Source: Symbiodinium microadriaticum
Lineage: Eukaryota; Sar; Dinophyceae; Suessiales; Symbiodiniaceae
DNA length: 64,000 nt
Direction: 5' to 3'
Assembly (NCBI GenBank): GCA_001939145.1
Contig: LSRX01000662.1
Location: forward strand, 45,244 to 109,243
The first letter of the stretch is position 1, and each line of letters begins with the position of its first letter. Below are positions 36,601 through 46,257 of the stretch, piece after piece. A program made the translations under genes and the position numbers. The notes beneath the pieces were generated by a model. It did not search any database. It worked only from the letters and a program-made list of their open reading frames with translations, and was not told where the DNA came from.

Positions 36601-38005
36601 CAATCAACATCGCCACCAGTCACCACCACCATAGTCATCATCATCATCTTCTTCATCTTCACGTCGCCCTTTATCACCAACCTCAGCATCGCCATGTACA
36701 CGTTCAGCCACGGCTATGCCATTCAGTCTTGCAAGCCAAGCCCCAGGAAGAAGTTCGAGCCCAAGTACCGCCTGAAGCGAGCTGGAGTGGGTGGTGCTGC
36801 TCGGCCGTGTTCCGTTCGGGGGACCAATTGAGGACGCTTGAAAGGTCGCAATGAGCTTAATGTAAATGATAGAATTGCCATGCGATTTACTATAAGGGTT
36901 AGGGTCACGGCAAGAGGCTTCTAGAGCCCATCTAGGCGTTTCTGGTGTTCCTATTGGGGCTTGTTATCACATTTTGCTGTGTTCGCGGATTTGCGTGATT
37001 GCCGATGATGCCTGGGACTGCGATGTTGATGTTGTCTATTTAGTCTGTTTTCCTTGCGCATTTCGCACGGGCATGTAGCCGAGGCAGGATTTGAATGAGA
37101 ACTCATGGGAGCCCTTTCCGAAACCCCAACCCTTATGGAAAACCTTGTTATAGCGATCCGCAGAAAGTACTCGATCGCAACCCTTATAGCAACCCTTCGC
37201 GTCGCACACATCGGGACGCAAAGGAGAAGACCGGGGCAGGACGACGAGGCCCGAACTCGGAATTCAGCAAAGCTGGCAAGGGCTGGGGGGGATTGGGTTT
37301 AGGTTTTTTTTTGGGCGGAGGGGGGGGGGGTTTGGGATTCAGGAGTTTGGGTGTGGAGTTTCGGGTTTCAGGGGCTTCCATGGGAAGGAACGACCAGACG
37401 ACCCGACGAAGACGACGACGATCGTGACGACATCAGCATTGGCATCCTCGTCATCATCATCGTCAGCACCTTCAGGTTCTAAAGCTTACAGACCGGCCAG
37501 GTTGCAGTCATCGTACGACCATGCGGAAGGTCCAAGTGGTGAGGAACGTGATGGTCAGGATGTGTCGGGATAAGGTTGCTGATAGAAGATGATAGCCGAA
37601 AGCAGAAAAGGAGGTGAGAGCAAACGGTTGTCATGACTCTGATGATTAGAGTTTGAGCAGTCTCCTCCTCGTCAATTATTGTCATCGTTACTATGCGTAA
37701 TAGTAACGTAGTCGTAGCAGATGAAGAAGCAGCAGCGGTGGCAAGCGCTTGCAATAGCATCAGGTTTAGTTAGGAGCAGTCGTATAGCAGCCAGCTGTAG
37801 CAGCTCATCGCTGCTGGCGTCGTAGGAGGAGCACAATATGGCAGTACATGAAAGCACCCCAAAACGCAGTTGCTTCTCAGCAGATACAGTAGTCGCTTTG
37901 TACATCCCGGCAGGAAAGAAGGACACCAAGAACCGAATGAAGAAGACCCGTGGCAAGGAGAAGTCGAAGGCCTCCAGAATGCAATTAAGACCCGAGAGCA
38001 CTTGA
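33604..38005 (+). CDS. RPS24: Ribosomal protein eS24 (small subunit)
   Basis: A structural protein of the 40S ribosomal subunit. Exons: 33,604-33,631 (ATG, MGEFTIRTR), 34,022-34,071 (KFQTNPLLGRKQFVVD), 34,787-34,855 (VIHPSMANVSRDDLGAKLAK, MYK), 35,430-35,496 (CIQLFSFKTAFGGGRSTG), 35,686-35,711 (FGLIYENL), 36,747-36,784 (KKFEPKYRLKRAG) and 37,914-38,005 (KNRMKKTRGKEK, then stop). The order and the signatures TIRTR, KQFVVDVIHP, KLAKMYK, TAFGGG-STGFGLIY and the basic KNRMKK tail are those of eS24. Donors are GC (33,632, 34,072, 34,856, 35,712) or GA (35,497, 36,785), acceptors all AG^G, and phases match at every join except 35,711/36,747, where a micro-exon of a few codons is probably missing. 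The start is the ATG directly before EFTIRTR; the open frame continues upstream to 33,446, probably as 5' untranslated sequence. It lies about 440 bp after the stop of the preceding gene. Confidence 0.85.
34538..34650. repeat. (CCTTG)n / (CCTCG)n pentanucleotide repeat
   Basis: About 22 pentamers that change from CCTTG to CCTCG to CCTGG and back to CCTTG, in an RPS24 intron. The cyclic Leu-Pro-Cys-Leu-Ala reading on both strands is an artefact. Confidence 0.95.
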
Positions 38006-38235
38006 CTCACAGCCCCCGTTCGTGTTGTTGAATCTGCCGGGCTTCTGGTTTTGGCTTTATGTACCTGTGATACAGCTGCGAGCAGCAGAGGAAGGAGTTT
38101 AAGGTTCGGGCTCTGCGCAGCTTTAGGGGCCTCGTTCTACATATAGCCCTTAGCAGTGCTTGCGGTAATACGACATGGTCGACAAAGTCTGTTGCGTGGC
38201 ACCTTGAATCTCTACGTGCGTCCTTAAGCGTCATA

Positions 38236-38427
38236 ATGGCAGTTGCTCCCGCAGTCCTAAAGCTCTCAGATGATGAGTGTCTTGGGATATTGTCAGCCAT
38301 CGGTCTTCAAGAAGATAGCACCCTCAACCCAGTGCCTCGCAGCCGAGACAAGGAGCATAGATTCGGCATCATGGGCGGAAAAGCTATCACATCATGCGAC
38401 ATGCCCATGTCGGAATCTTCGACGTGA
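38236..38427 (+). CDS. Short open frame, unknown (possible first exon)
   Basis: ATG-initiated 63-codon frame beginning MAVAPAVLKLSDDECLGILS, with a protein-like composition free of the local repeats. No family is recognised, the opposite strand is also open, and no partner exon was found. It may be chance. Confidence 0.2.
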   Translation: MAVAPAVLKLSDDECLGILSAIGLQEDSTLNPVPRSRDKEHRFGIMGGKAITSCDMPMSESST

Positions 38428-38509
38428 ATATTCGCCAGTTGTAAACTCTTACACTCATGCATCATTCGACTGCTATTCATGCAAACACATGCAGCACTGA
38501 GCTGTGTCA

Positions 38510-39162
38510 CTTATTGAAGGGCCCCAGTGGCACCCGCCCCTGCTCGACCCCAGTCCAATGAGCCAGCCGGCAGATCAGGAACGCGAGGCCCTGAAGCCTG
38601 GAACCTTGAGTCCTTGCAACCTGGGGGGGACCTGGGCCCCGAAACGCCGCAGCCCCAAAGCCAGGATGCCAGAATGGCGTCATGCTGGCACCCTTCTACC
38701 CCAGAAATGCTCCTCCCTCAACAGCAAAGCCGGGACCCTAAGCCACCAAAACCCCCCAAAAAACCGTCGGTTGGTCCTTTCAAGCAGGCAAAGACCACCG
38801 GCAAGAAGTGAGCGGAACAGCGTGGCTTCGACGGGCGGCAGGCAAGCTCCGAGAAAAAGGAAGCGAGTTTTGCGAGGTTTTGGGGGGGTTCAGGGCTTGG
38901 CTTTCCTCGTCTTGGGCTGAGGGCTTTTTTTCTGGGTTCTTGTTAGGGGATTTAATTGAAGTTGTCATAACAAAGAAACCCGATTGTTTACTACCAGATC
39001 CCCATTGCTGGTAACTTAACAGGTTGGGTTTGGGGAGGGGGGGGGGTGTCCCGTGGGTTTTGAGTCCAAGGCATAGCTGACAGGTTTTGAAAGTGGGGTT
39101 CGTCGCTGCACACCGGTTCGGGAGCGGGACGAGTACTGTGTAAGTCACTTCCGACTTAAGCC
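38510..39162. other. Spacer with a proline-rich open stretch
   Basis: 38,527-38,811 is open in one + frame with a Pro/Lys/Gln-rich low-complexity product ending VGPFKQAKTTGKK; it could be a terminal exon, but nothing supports it. The rest is G-rich and T-rich spacer containing a MITE-like element. Confidence 0.25.
38959..39017. mobile_element. 59-bp MITE-like element, family Z copy 3
   Basis: Starts AAGTTGTCATAAC and ends GGTAACTT; the interior TTTACTACCAGATCCCC matches the other two family members. It is about 170 bp upstream of the tyrosine-recombinase retrotransposon and more diverged than the other copies. Confidence 0.5.
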
Positions 39163-39189
39163 CCGAGAGCCAAATACATCGTACCCCTT
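39163..39189 (+). mobile_element. Left part of an inverted-repeat MITE (family X), split by the retrotransposon
   Basis: CCGAGAGCCAAATAC...CCCCTT corresponds to the first about 21 bp of the intact family X element at 54,841 (CCAGAGAGCCCAATACCCCT), with a 6-bp insertion. The remainder of this element resumes at 47,277, directly after the retrotransposon. Confidence 0.65.
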
Positions 39190-39243
39190 GTCACGTAAGC
39201 TGCTAGTGAAATCTCTGTCTTTCCTGCCGTTGCTCAAAGTTAA
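39187..39243 (+). repeat. Split direct repeat A1 (left terminus)
   Basis: 57 bp starting CTTGTCACGTAAG and ending CTCAAAGTTAA, identical by eye to 47,028-47,084. The first three bases (CTT) are probably the shared crossover trinucleotide and could belong to the target. Confidence 0.9.
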
Positions 39244-39513
39244 GCGGGTCCCCCGGGCACGGACTTTGGTAGCTTCCTTCGGTTAGTCCATTCGGGGGTG
39301 TCTTCAAACTTTTGGGGATTGGGCTGCCCATTCTATTGTGGGCCGTCCTCCGTATCTGCCTTGATCCTCTCCTTTCTGTGTGGATTTCTTTTTGCGCGGC
39401 TGCCCTTGGCATTTGGATTTTCATCCACCTTTGGCTTTCGAGCCGCCCGGCTCCCTCGTTTTCTGCGCCCACGCCCGTGCCGGCTGCTGCTCTTCGTCTA
39501 AGACAGTATTTGA

Positions 39514-41890
39514 ATGCAAGGCACTGAGGCTGGCATTGTTGCTCTGAGTGCATCAGTTGGATTGCTCGAAGTGACCATTCGAGGCCCCCTTCCTGAGGCC
39601 TCTCGACTGCTCCAGCACCTTCAACGCTTCGAGTCGAGCCCTGTTCCTGTGACGGGCCCTCCTTCTTCCTCTCAGGTGCCTGCTGTTCCTGCCACTCCGG
39701 TGACTGAGCCTCATAGCCGTGTGCCTAGCTCTGCTTCCTCGAGTCAGCCCAGGTCTTTGGCCCCTTCATCTTCAGTCCCTGCTGTTCAGGTGCACTTGCC
39801 GGGCCCCGTGCCCCCCTTGCCCATCGGAGGCAAGCGTGAGGTTGAGCAATCTTTCCCTCAGTGTCCTACTTCGTGGGTTGACCGTGCAGTCTCTTTGGGG
39901 TCGGTCTGCAAACCTGAGCCCTCGCTCTCGAGTCTTGCGTGCTTGGCGAGCCGGTCAGTGGGCTCGCGTTGTGCTTCAGGGCCAATACGCCACTCCTTTG
40001 CCCTCGGAGAATTTGCGGCTTGCCTCTCGCTTTTACGTTGTGGTGGGGGGCGGCGACGCACAGCCTGCTCTTTACCGGACCTTCCGGGAGTTCAACGCGG
40101 CCGTGGGCCCCCTTGCTTCCTCCCAGTCGGTGTCGCACGGGTTCCCTTCCGAGCTTGAGGCAAAGGTCTACGTTGACGCTGCCGGCCTGCCTTGGGACTC
40201 CCTTCTTCAGTGATGGAGGCTCTTCGGCCTTTTGCGGAGCTAGGCCAGGTGTGGATCTACGAGCATGCTTCTGGAGACGGGGCCATAGAGTCCCTCGCTG
40301 TCGTGCTGGCAAAGAGGCCAAATGGGCTGTTGCTGGCCGTGCCCCTTGGGGTGATTCCCGAAGAAGAGCTGGCTGTGGCCCAGGAGGCTCAGATGGACGA
40401 TTTGGTCGGCTCTTCGCTCGTTACCGAAGCCCCGGCCCTGGCATTTGCCCCCAGTGGGTTCACTCCGGTGCCCGACCAGAGCCTTTCGGCAATCGTGGTG
40501 GACCTGTCTGTGCAGGCCGTGCCCCGGCTCTCCCCTTGGACGCCCGAGTCGTCAGGAGACATGGTTGTGCCCTTCGACCTCTCTCGCCCCGAGCTAGTGC
40601 CCGACCCTGCTGTGCTCCTTCAGCTTGCCTTGGACTGGGCTGCAACAACTGGTGCGCCGGAGCGGCTCCAATACTACTCAGCAGAGGAAGGGCCACCGGA
40701 GCCCCAGCAAAAGCCGAAGCGCAGTGTGCTCCGCGTGTCTCGGGACGATGCTCCGCCGCCGGCCGCCTCGGGTTTGCCTTCCGGAAGCGGGTTGCCAAAG
40801 CCGCCGGGCCCAAAGAGAGTTACGACTGCGACTCTGGCCAGCCAGCTCGAAAACCTGACCTCGACTCTTCCTTCTTTGGTCAGGTCCATGGAGGAGCTCT
40901 CCGAGAGGCAGGCTGCAATGGAAAAGCAGATGGCTGCCGGGCCCTCTGCTCCACTCAGCCAACCCTTACGTTTAGGTATCCGACCGAAGCCTGCAGGTGC
41001 CCCAGCCCTAGGGTTGTTAGGCCCCCCCCTCGCACAGCAAAGGCAAGTGCTCAGCCACAGCTGCCCCTGATGGGCCAGCCCATCATTGCCGAAGCCACGG
41101 TGGAGGAGGCCAAAGACGAGCTTGGATTGCCGGCTCCCTCCGATACCCTTTCCCAGGCCGTCTTGGAGCAATCCCGGGCTTTGACCACATTGGTTGCTGA
41201 GCTTGCGGGGTTTCCGGGGACGTCTTCTCGGACTCCAGCAGCCCTGTTGCTCACTTGAGCGCCCGTGGGGCCAGCCAAAGGGCAAAGATGCAAGAAGAGC
41301 TCTCGGCCGACAAGGGGGTGTTCTTCGCGGCGGTGTTGCAAAACATGGCGAAAAGAATGGCGCCGGCTGCCAGCTTGAGCTCGGAGCCTGCCGAGCTGCT
41401 TCAGCAGGGGGTGTGCCTGTCCCGCTACTGGGAACGCTTCGGAGGCTTTGCAGGGCAGCGGGATTTAGGAGCAATTGCACATACCCTGGCTCATGCCATG
41501 GACGCGCTGCAGGCCGGCCGCATAAACCAGGCCTCCGATCACTTGGCCCTTCTTGCTGTGTGCGTGGAGCAAATGAGCATGGACTCTGGTCGGGCCGAGC
41601 TTGGCTATCAGCTCACTTGGCTCGAAGAGCCTCCCGCGGCTATGTTTACAGCACGCTCGTCGAAGAGTGCCATGCACACCCGCGCCTTCGCACCCTTGGC
41701 TTCTCAGAGGTGGGTTGCGATTGTCTTGAGTTACATCAAGGAGCTGGATGTGATCGCCACAAAGAGGGCCGATATAAAAAAGGGTGGTGCCCCTTTGGCC
41801 TCTGGGTCAGGTGCAAAGGACGAGGATGCCGAGGACACTCCCTCGCCGTCGCGACCAAAGAGGCCACCACGAAAGAAGCCGGGCCAATGA
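39514..41890 (+). pseudogene. Gag-like region of the retrotransposon, multiply frameshifted
   Basis: Protein-like segments change frame at least four times: a Pro/Ser-rich start at 39,514-39,900 (SVGLLEVTIRGPLPEASRLL); 39,915-40,210 (SRVLRAWRAGQWARVVLQ, HGFPSELEAKVYVDAAGLPW); 40,213 to about 41,000 (MEALRPFAELGQVWIYEHAS, coiled LENLTSTLPSLVRSMEEL); about 41,010-41,235 (EEAKDELGLPAPSDTLSQAV); and about 41,240-41,890 (MQEELSADKGVFFAAVLQNM, AHAMDALQAGRINQASDHLA). The last segment is rich in helix-forming residues, ends in a basic PKRPPRKKPGQ tail and stops in an ATGA overlap with pol. I see no zinc knuckle. The function as a nucleic-acid-binding structural protein is inferred from position. Confidence 0.6.
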
Positions 41891-44800
41891 TGCCTTGTGG
41901 CCTTCCTCCCTGTCAAGAGGCCTGTCCTCTCGAGGTATGCGGCTCTCCTGGTTTTGTTTGTCGGTCGGGTGGCTTTGAAACAGCTGGCGGTGGAGTTGGG
42001 CTTGCTAAGGTTGGTTTGGGGTCTTCCCCGGCTGAACAAGCCACGGCTGCCTGCTCCATTCCTTTTCCCCTTGCCAGTGATCACGCCACCTATCGAAAGA
42101 CGACTTCAGGTCGCCGGCACCCTCCTGATGTTGCAGCTGGCCCTGGGCCCCATTTGAAGGCTGCTAATCCCCTTTTGAGCAACAGCCCTGGCGCCTCCTT
42201 TGAAGGTTTAACTGGCTTGCCTCGGTCTGTGCCCGAACCTGGTCCCGCTGACCAATTCGATGCTACGGTTTCTTTTCGTGAGTGGGCCGCTGCTCTGCCA
42301 AGGTGGATTTTGAAATCGAGGTCTCCCTTTGCTGCCTGGCTCGCTTCTTCTTTTCGTTCCCCTGCCAGCCGGTGGGGATCAGCCCCACCTTCCGCGACTT
42401 TTCCACTGCCGTTGCCCTACTTGGGCTTGTTCGCTACCAGTGGCCCTCAGCTTCCAAAGGTCTCCTGGCGCCGCCTGCGTCTGAGGAGGGTCTTGCACAT
42501 CTTGGTGCTTGCCTTGAACTTTGTGCATGAAGGCCTTCGGTTTACTCCTTTGGACTTGCTGTGGAGGGTGCCAAACGCCCACCAGAGGAGAGCCTATGAC
42601 CGGCTCATGAGGCACCTTGTCGCGTGTGACTCTCGCCCCGATCGTTTCCCCTTGCCTCCGGGACGGTCTGGCCCTGAGAGTCTTGCACGACTTCTTGAAT
42701 TGGAACATTTCGCGAGCTGTGCTTTTGACGGGCCTGCTGGGTCTGCCGGCCACTCTGCCCCACTTGCTGCTCTGCCTGAGGCTCCTCCGAAGGTGCCGCT
42801 TGAGCCTAGGCCCGAGTTGCAGCCCTACCGCTCGCTCGACACCTCTAGGCTCCGGTTAACAGGACGGGGCGCTTGGGATGCCGAACCCTGGTTGCAAGGA
42901 CCTCTCTGGCTCCCTTTTGTGGAGCCTCGCTGCATGCTTCACGGCCGCTCTCTTCGAGGCTGTGAGGTGCCGAACTTTGAGGCTGAGTCGCGTTCTGAGA
43001 ACCTTTCTTTGGCCTGCCTTTGGTCAGCCCAGGGACTGCTTGGCCTTGTCCCAGGTGAGCCCCAGCAGCGGTACAGGTCACGTGTGTTTAACGCATTCAA
43101 AGATGCCACCCGAGATCGCCAAATCGGGGACAGGCGACTTGCAAATATAGGCGAGCGACACATGCAGGGCCCATCAACCGACCTCCCCCCTGGATTTCTT
43201 CTGGCTGGGCTCGTCGTGCCGCGGTTCCGCTCGCAAGTCACCGGCTTTTGCAGTGATAGGAAAGACTTTTATCATCAATTTCGGGTTACTGAAGAGCGGG
43301 CTAGTACGAACTCCTTGGCCTTTGGCTATAGTGCTTCTGAGCTTGGCCCTGAGGTCATGTCTCGGTCGCCTGTCTTGTGGGAACAGGGTGCCCCCACAGG
43401 CTCTTTGACACCTTGTTTCAGATCGCTCTATCAGGGTGATCACATGGGAGTTGAGTTTGCTCTTGCTGCTCATGCCTCGCTGCTCAAGTATGGTGGTGCC
43501 CTCCTAGACCATACCGTCCTTCAGAACCATCGGGCCTTTCCTCTCGGTGACACTGTGCAGGCTCTTGTCATTGATGATCTGGTTGGGATCAGTGTGCTTC
43601 CGGCTGCCTGTGACCCTCGAGGACCTTCCCCCGCCCGTCGCTTGCACACTGCAGCTGGGGAGGTGTACCAGAAGTTCAGTGTGCTGGGCTCGCCCGAAAA
43701 GGACGTGAACGGTGAGAGCTTGTTCACAGCCATTGGTTGTGAGATAGACTCTAGAAAGTCTTGTGTCAGGCGTGGGTTGGTGGCCGCTGCTGCGCCCCTT
43801 GGCCGGAGGCTGGGCCTTTCGTCCCTTAGCCTCCGGGCTGCCCGCCTTCCTGTCACTTCGTCGGGCTTGGTCTCGCGCTTGACTGGGGCCTGGACTTCGG
43901 CCTTTTTGTTTCGGAGATGCTGTATGGTTGTGCTTTCTGAGGCCTTTGCCGTTGCAAACCGGGCTGCCGAGGAACCGAGACAAAGTAAGCGGCCCATACC
44001 CTTGTCGCGCCGGTTGGCACAGGAGCTTGTACTCGCTTCAGTGTTTTCTGTTGCGGCGTGTGCCGACCTGACTGCTGGCATCTCTGACCGCATCTTTGCA
44101 ACCGACGCCTCGTTGGCCCGTGGTGCGGCCTGCTCCTGCTCTGTCCCCACTCCTGTTGCAAGGGCCTTGTGGCAAAACGGTGATCGGAGAGGGGCCTACT
44201 CTAGGCTTGAAGCTGGCCCTAGGTTGCTGCTGAAGGCTGCCGGGCTTGCTCCTGAAGAGGAGGACCTTGTTGACGATTGGTGCTCCCCCGGGCCTCCAAA
44301 ACAGGTGCCTTTCCACATCGATGTCCTCGAGATCGGCTGTTGCGGCGGTTTGCTGGGTGGCCCAGGCGTCAAGGAAGGTGTCGACCTTAGCCCCCTGTTT
44401 TCCCCGGCCGCCTCTAGGCACTACGATGTCCTTGCTCCTGCTTTTGCTGGTTGGCTGTGTGACATGCTTCATGGAGGCAGGGTGCGTGGACTTCTCGTGT
44501 GCCCACCTTGTGCTTCTTGTGGTCTTGGGCCCGCTTTGGCCTACTGGAAGCGATGCCTGGGATTTCTCCGTTTGGCCGCTGCATTCGGGGCGCCTTGCCT
44601 GCTTCTTCTTCCGGGCCCTGCCTGCCTTGCCTTTGGGTCCGTCCTTGAAAGACTTGTTGGCTCGCTCTCCTGTGAAAAGCGGTGGATCGCTTTCGAGAAG
44701 CTTGGTGCTCAAGAGCCGGGCGGGCTCATGTGCGTCCACTGCTCTTTTGACGGTGCTGCCCTTGAGTCGTTTGAGGGCCCTGCTGACTATGGTGCTCCTT

Positions 44801-46257
44801 CCTTCCTGGGGCCTGGTGAGCGCTCACTCCTTGGCCTTGAGCTCCTCAGGTGCTTTTCCCGGACCTTCTTGGCCCAAGTGACTTCTCTTAAAAAGCCTGG
44901 CATAGAGTCTGTTGCTGTGAATGACGTGCTCTCGGCTGGCGGCTGGGCTGTCGACATGGTGCTCCCTTGGAAGGGTGACTCACATATCAATGTGCTTGAG
45001 CTCGCCACTGTCGTTGCTTTGCATCGCCAGCTTGCTTTATCACACGCTGATTGCAGGATCACTGTCTTAGTCGACAGCCAGGTTGCAAAGAGTGCCGCCG
45101 CAAAGGGGAGATCGTCCTCGAGATCTCTGAGCTTTGCTCTGATGAGGTCGTCGGCCCTTCAGCTCGGTTTCGGCCTGTTCGTTGCCTACGGTTTTGCGCC
45201 TACCCGCCTCAACATTGCGGATGACCCCACGAGGTTTGCTGAACTTCGGGACCCATCAGCTTGCCGCCTCTACGAGCTCCTTCCGACGACTGTGTGGCAC
45301 TTCGTCTCAGCTCTGCGTTTTCGCCGCCCGCTTGCTTCTTGGGCGCGGCTTTTCCTCCTTGTCGTCTTTGACGCTCCCTACGACAAGCACTTCATCGTGT
45401 CCCTGCTTTCGGGGCCTTTTCTTGAGGGGCTTCCTGGAGCTGATCATAGCCGCCTGGACTTTGACTCCACTTTGGGCTTTCCTGGTGAGGGGCCTTCCTT
45501 GTCCCTTTGCCCTTTTACTGCGCCCTTTCCCGGGCCTTTGGACTTTTGCTTCTTAGCTGGGCCCTCAGGTCGCCGTGCTAGCTCCCACCCTTTTGTCTGC
45601 GTGGTTGAGCTCTTTCTCCTTTTCTGTGAGGCTGCCTCTAGCCTTTTCCGCCTTCTGGACTTTGACGCCACTTTGGGCTTTCCTGGTGAGGGTTGGGTCT
45701 GGTTCAGGGTTTTCTTTAGGTTCGCCTGCGCCATGGCCGTTGTTGTGCCTAGTACCCCTGCTGAACACGAGAGAGCTCGCAGGAGGTCACCAGTTCTCCT
45801 AGTCGCTGACCGCGTGGTTAGACCAGTGACCAGGACAAACCGGGAGAAGTTGTCTGCCGCCTTTGACGAGTGGCTCCTTGAGACTCATGGCATCACCCTG
45901 AGGAGTCTACTTGACGCCCCAGGTGATGTCTCTGAGAAGGTTGCGAATCTCTTGGTTGGCTACGGACAAGCTCTTTTCCGCGGGGGCCAGCCTTACTACA
46001 AGTACTCTGAGACCATAAATGCTGTTGCTGCCTTGAAACCTAGCATCCGGCGCAGCCTTACCTATGCTTGGGATTTGGCGTTTGCCTGGCTTACTGAAGA
46101 ACCTCACTGCCATCATAAAGCAATGCCGCTGGGGATTTTACTAGCTGTCCTCAGCGCAGCTTTGGCGTGGGGGTGGGCAACTGAGGCCGCGCTTTTTGGT
46201 TTGGCTTGGGCTGGCCTTCTACGACCTGGTGAGGTGCTCAGCGTCGAGGAGGAGTGA
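41887..46257 (+). CDS. Pol polyprotein: reverse transcriptase, methyltransferase-like segment, RNase H, start of tyrosine recombinase
   Basis: 1,456 codons, starting at the ATG that overlaps the gag stop (ATGA); the frame is open further upstream, but that part shadows gag. Reverse transcriptase: DRKDFYHQF near residue 455 (motif A) and VIDDLVG near 560, the Y-x-DD position (motif C). An ATDAS motif sits near 738. Residues about 810-930 resemble a SAM methyltransferase: VLEIGCCGGLLGG at 813, GVDLSP at 831, LVCPPCASC at about 870. RNase H follows: GGWAVD about 1,018, INVLELATV about 1,034, VLVDSQVAKS about 1,060, NIADDPTR about 1,110. From about 1,285 a recombinase N-terminal domain leads to LLRPGEVL (first catalytic Arg about 1,446), after which the frame ends. 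Two 38-bp near-copies (45,454-45,491; 45,655-45,692) lie in the linker. RT, RNase H and recombinase are clear; the methyltransferase is inference. Confidence 0.85.
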   Translation: MMPCGLPPCQEACPLEVCGSPGFVCRSGGFETAGGGVGLAKVGLGSSPAEQATAACSIPFPLASDHATYRKTTSGRRHPPDVAAGPGPHLKAANPLLSNSPGASFEGLTGLPRSVPEPGPADQFDATVSFREWAAALPRWILKSRSPFAAWLASSFRSPASRWGSAPPSATFPLPLPYLGLFATSGPQLPKVSWRRLRLRRVLHILVLALNFVHEGLRFTPLDLLWRVPNAHQRRAYDRLMRHLVACDSRPDRFPLPPGRSGPESLARLLELEHFASCAFDGPAGSAGHSAPLAALPEAPPKVPLEPRPELQPYRSLDTSRLRLTGRGAWDAEPWLQGPLWLPFVEPRCMLHGRSLRGCEVPNFEAESRSENLSLACLWSAQGLLGLVPGEPQQRYRSRVFNAFKDATRDRQIGDRRLANIGERHMQGPSTDLPPGFLLAGLVVPRFRSQVTGFCSDRKDFYHQFRVTEERASTNSLAFGYSASELGPEVMSRSPVLWEQGAPTGSLTPCFRSLYQGDHMGVEFALAAHASLLKYGGALLDHTVLQNHRAFPLGDTVQALVIDDLVGISVLPAACDPRGPSPARRLHTAAGEVYQKFSVLGSPEKDVNGESLFTAIGCEIDSRKSCVRRGLVAAAAPLGRRLGLSSLSLRAARLPVTSSGLVSRLTGAWTSAFLFRRCCMVVLSEAFAVANRAAEEPRQSKRPIPLSRRLAQELVLASVFSVAACADLTAGISDRIFATDASLARGAACSCSVPTPVARALWQNGDRRGAYSRLEAGPRLLLKAAGLAPEEEDLVDDWCSPGPPKQVPFHIDVLEIGCCGGLLGGPGVKEGVDLSPLFSPAASRHYDVLAPAFAGWLCDMLHGGRVRGLLVCPPCASCGLGPALAYWKRCLGFLRLAAAFGAPCLLLLPGPACLAFGSVLERLVGSLSCEKRWIAFEKLGAQEPGGLMCVHCSFDGAALESFEGPADYGAPSFLGPGERSLLGLELLRCFSRTFLAQVTSLKKPGIESVAVNDVLSAGGWAVDMVLPWKGDSHINVLELATVVALHRQLALSHADCRITVLVDSQVAKSAAAKGRSSSRSLSFALMRSSALQLGFGLFVAYGFAPTRLNIADDPTRFAELRDPSACRLYELLPTTVWHFVSALRFRRPLASWARLFLLVVFDAPYDKHFIVSLLSGPFLEGLPGADHSRLDFDSTLGFPGEGPSLSLCPFTAPFPGPLDFCFLAGPSGRRASSHPFVCVVELFLLFCEAASSLFRLLDFDATLGFPGEGWVWFRVFFRFACAMAVVVPSTPAEHERARRRSPVLLVADRVVRPVTRTNREKLSAAFDEWLLETHGITLRSLLDAPGDVSEKVANLLVGYGQALFRGGQPYYKYSETINAVAALKPSIRRSLTYAWDLAFAWLTEEPHCHHKAMPLGILLAVLSAALAWGWATEAALFGLAWAGLLRPGEVLSVEEE

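Noticed and set aside
39939..41258. 439-codon frame overlapping the gag-like region
   Set aside because: Only about 41,010-41,235 of it has protein character consistent with the element; the rest is a GC-rich shadow of gag in another frame.
43521..44739. Minus-strand frames of 200-233 codons inside the retrotransposon
   Set aside because: Shadows of the GC-rich pol gene; no motifs, while the + strand carries RT and RNase H signatures.
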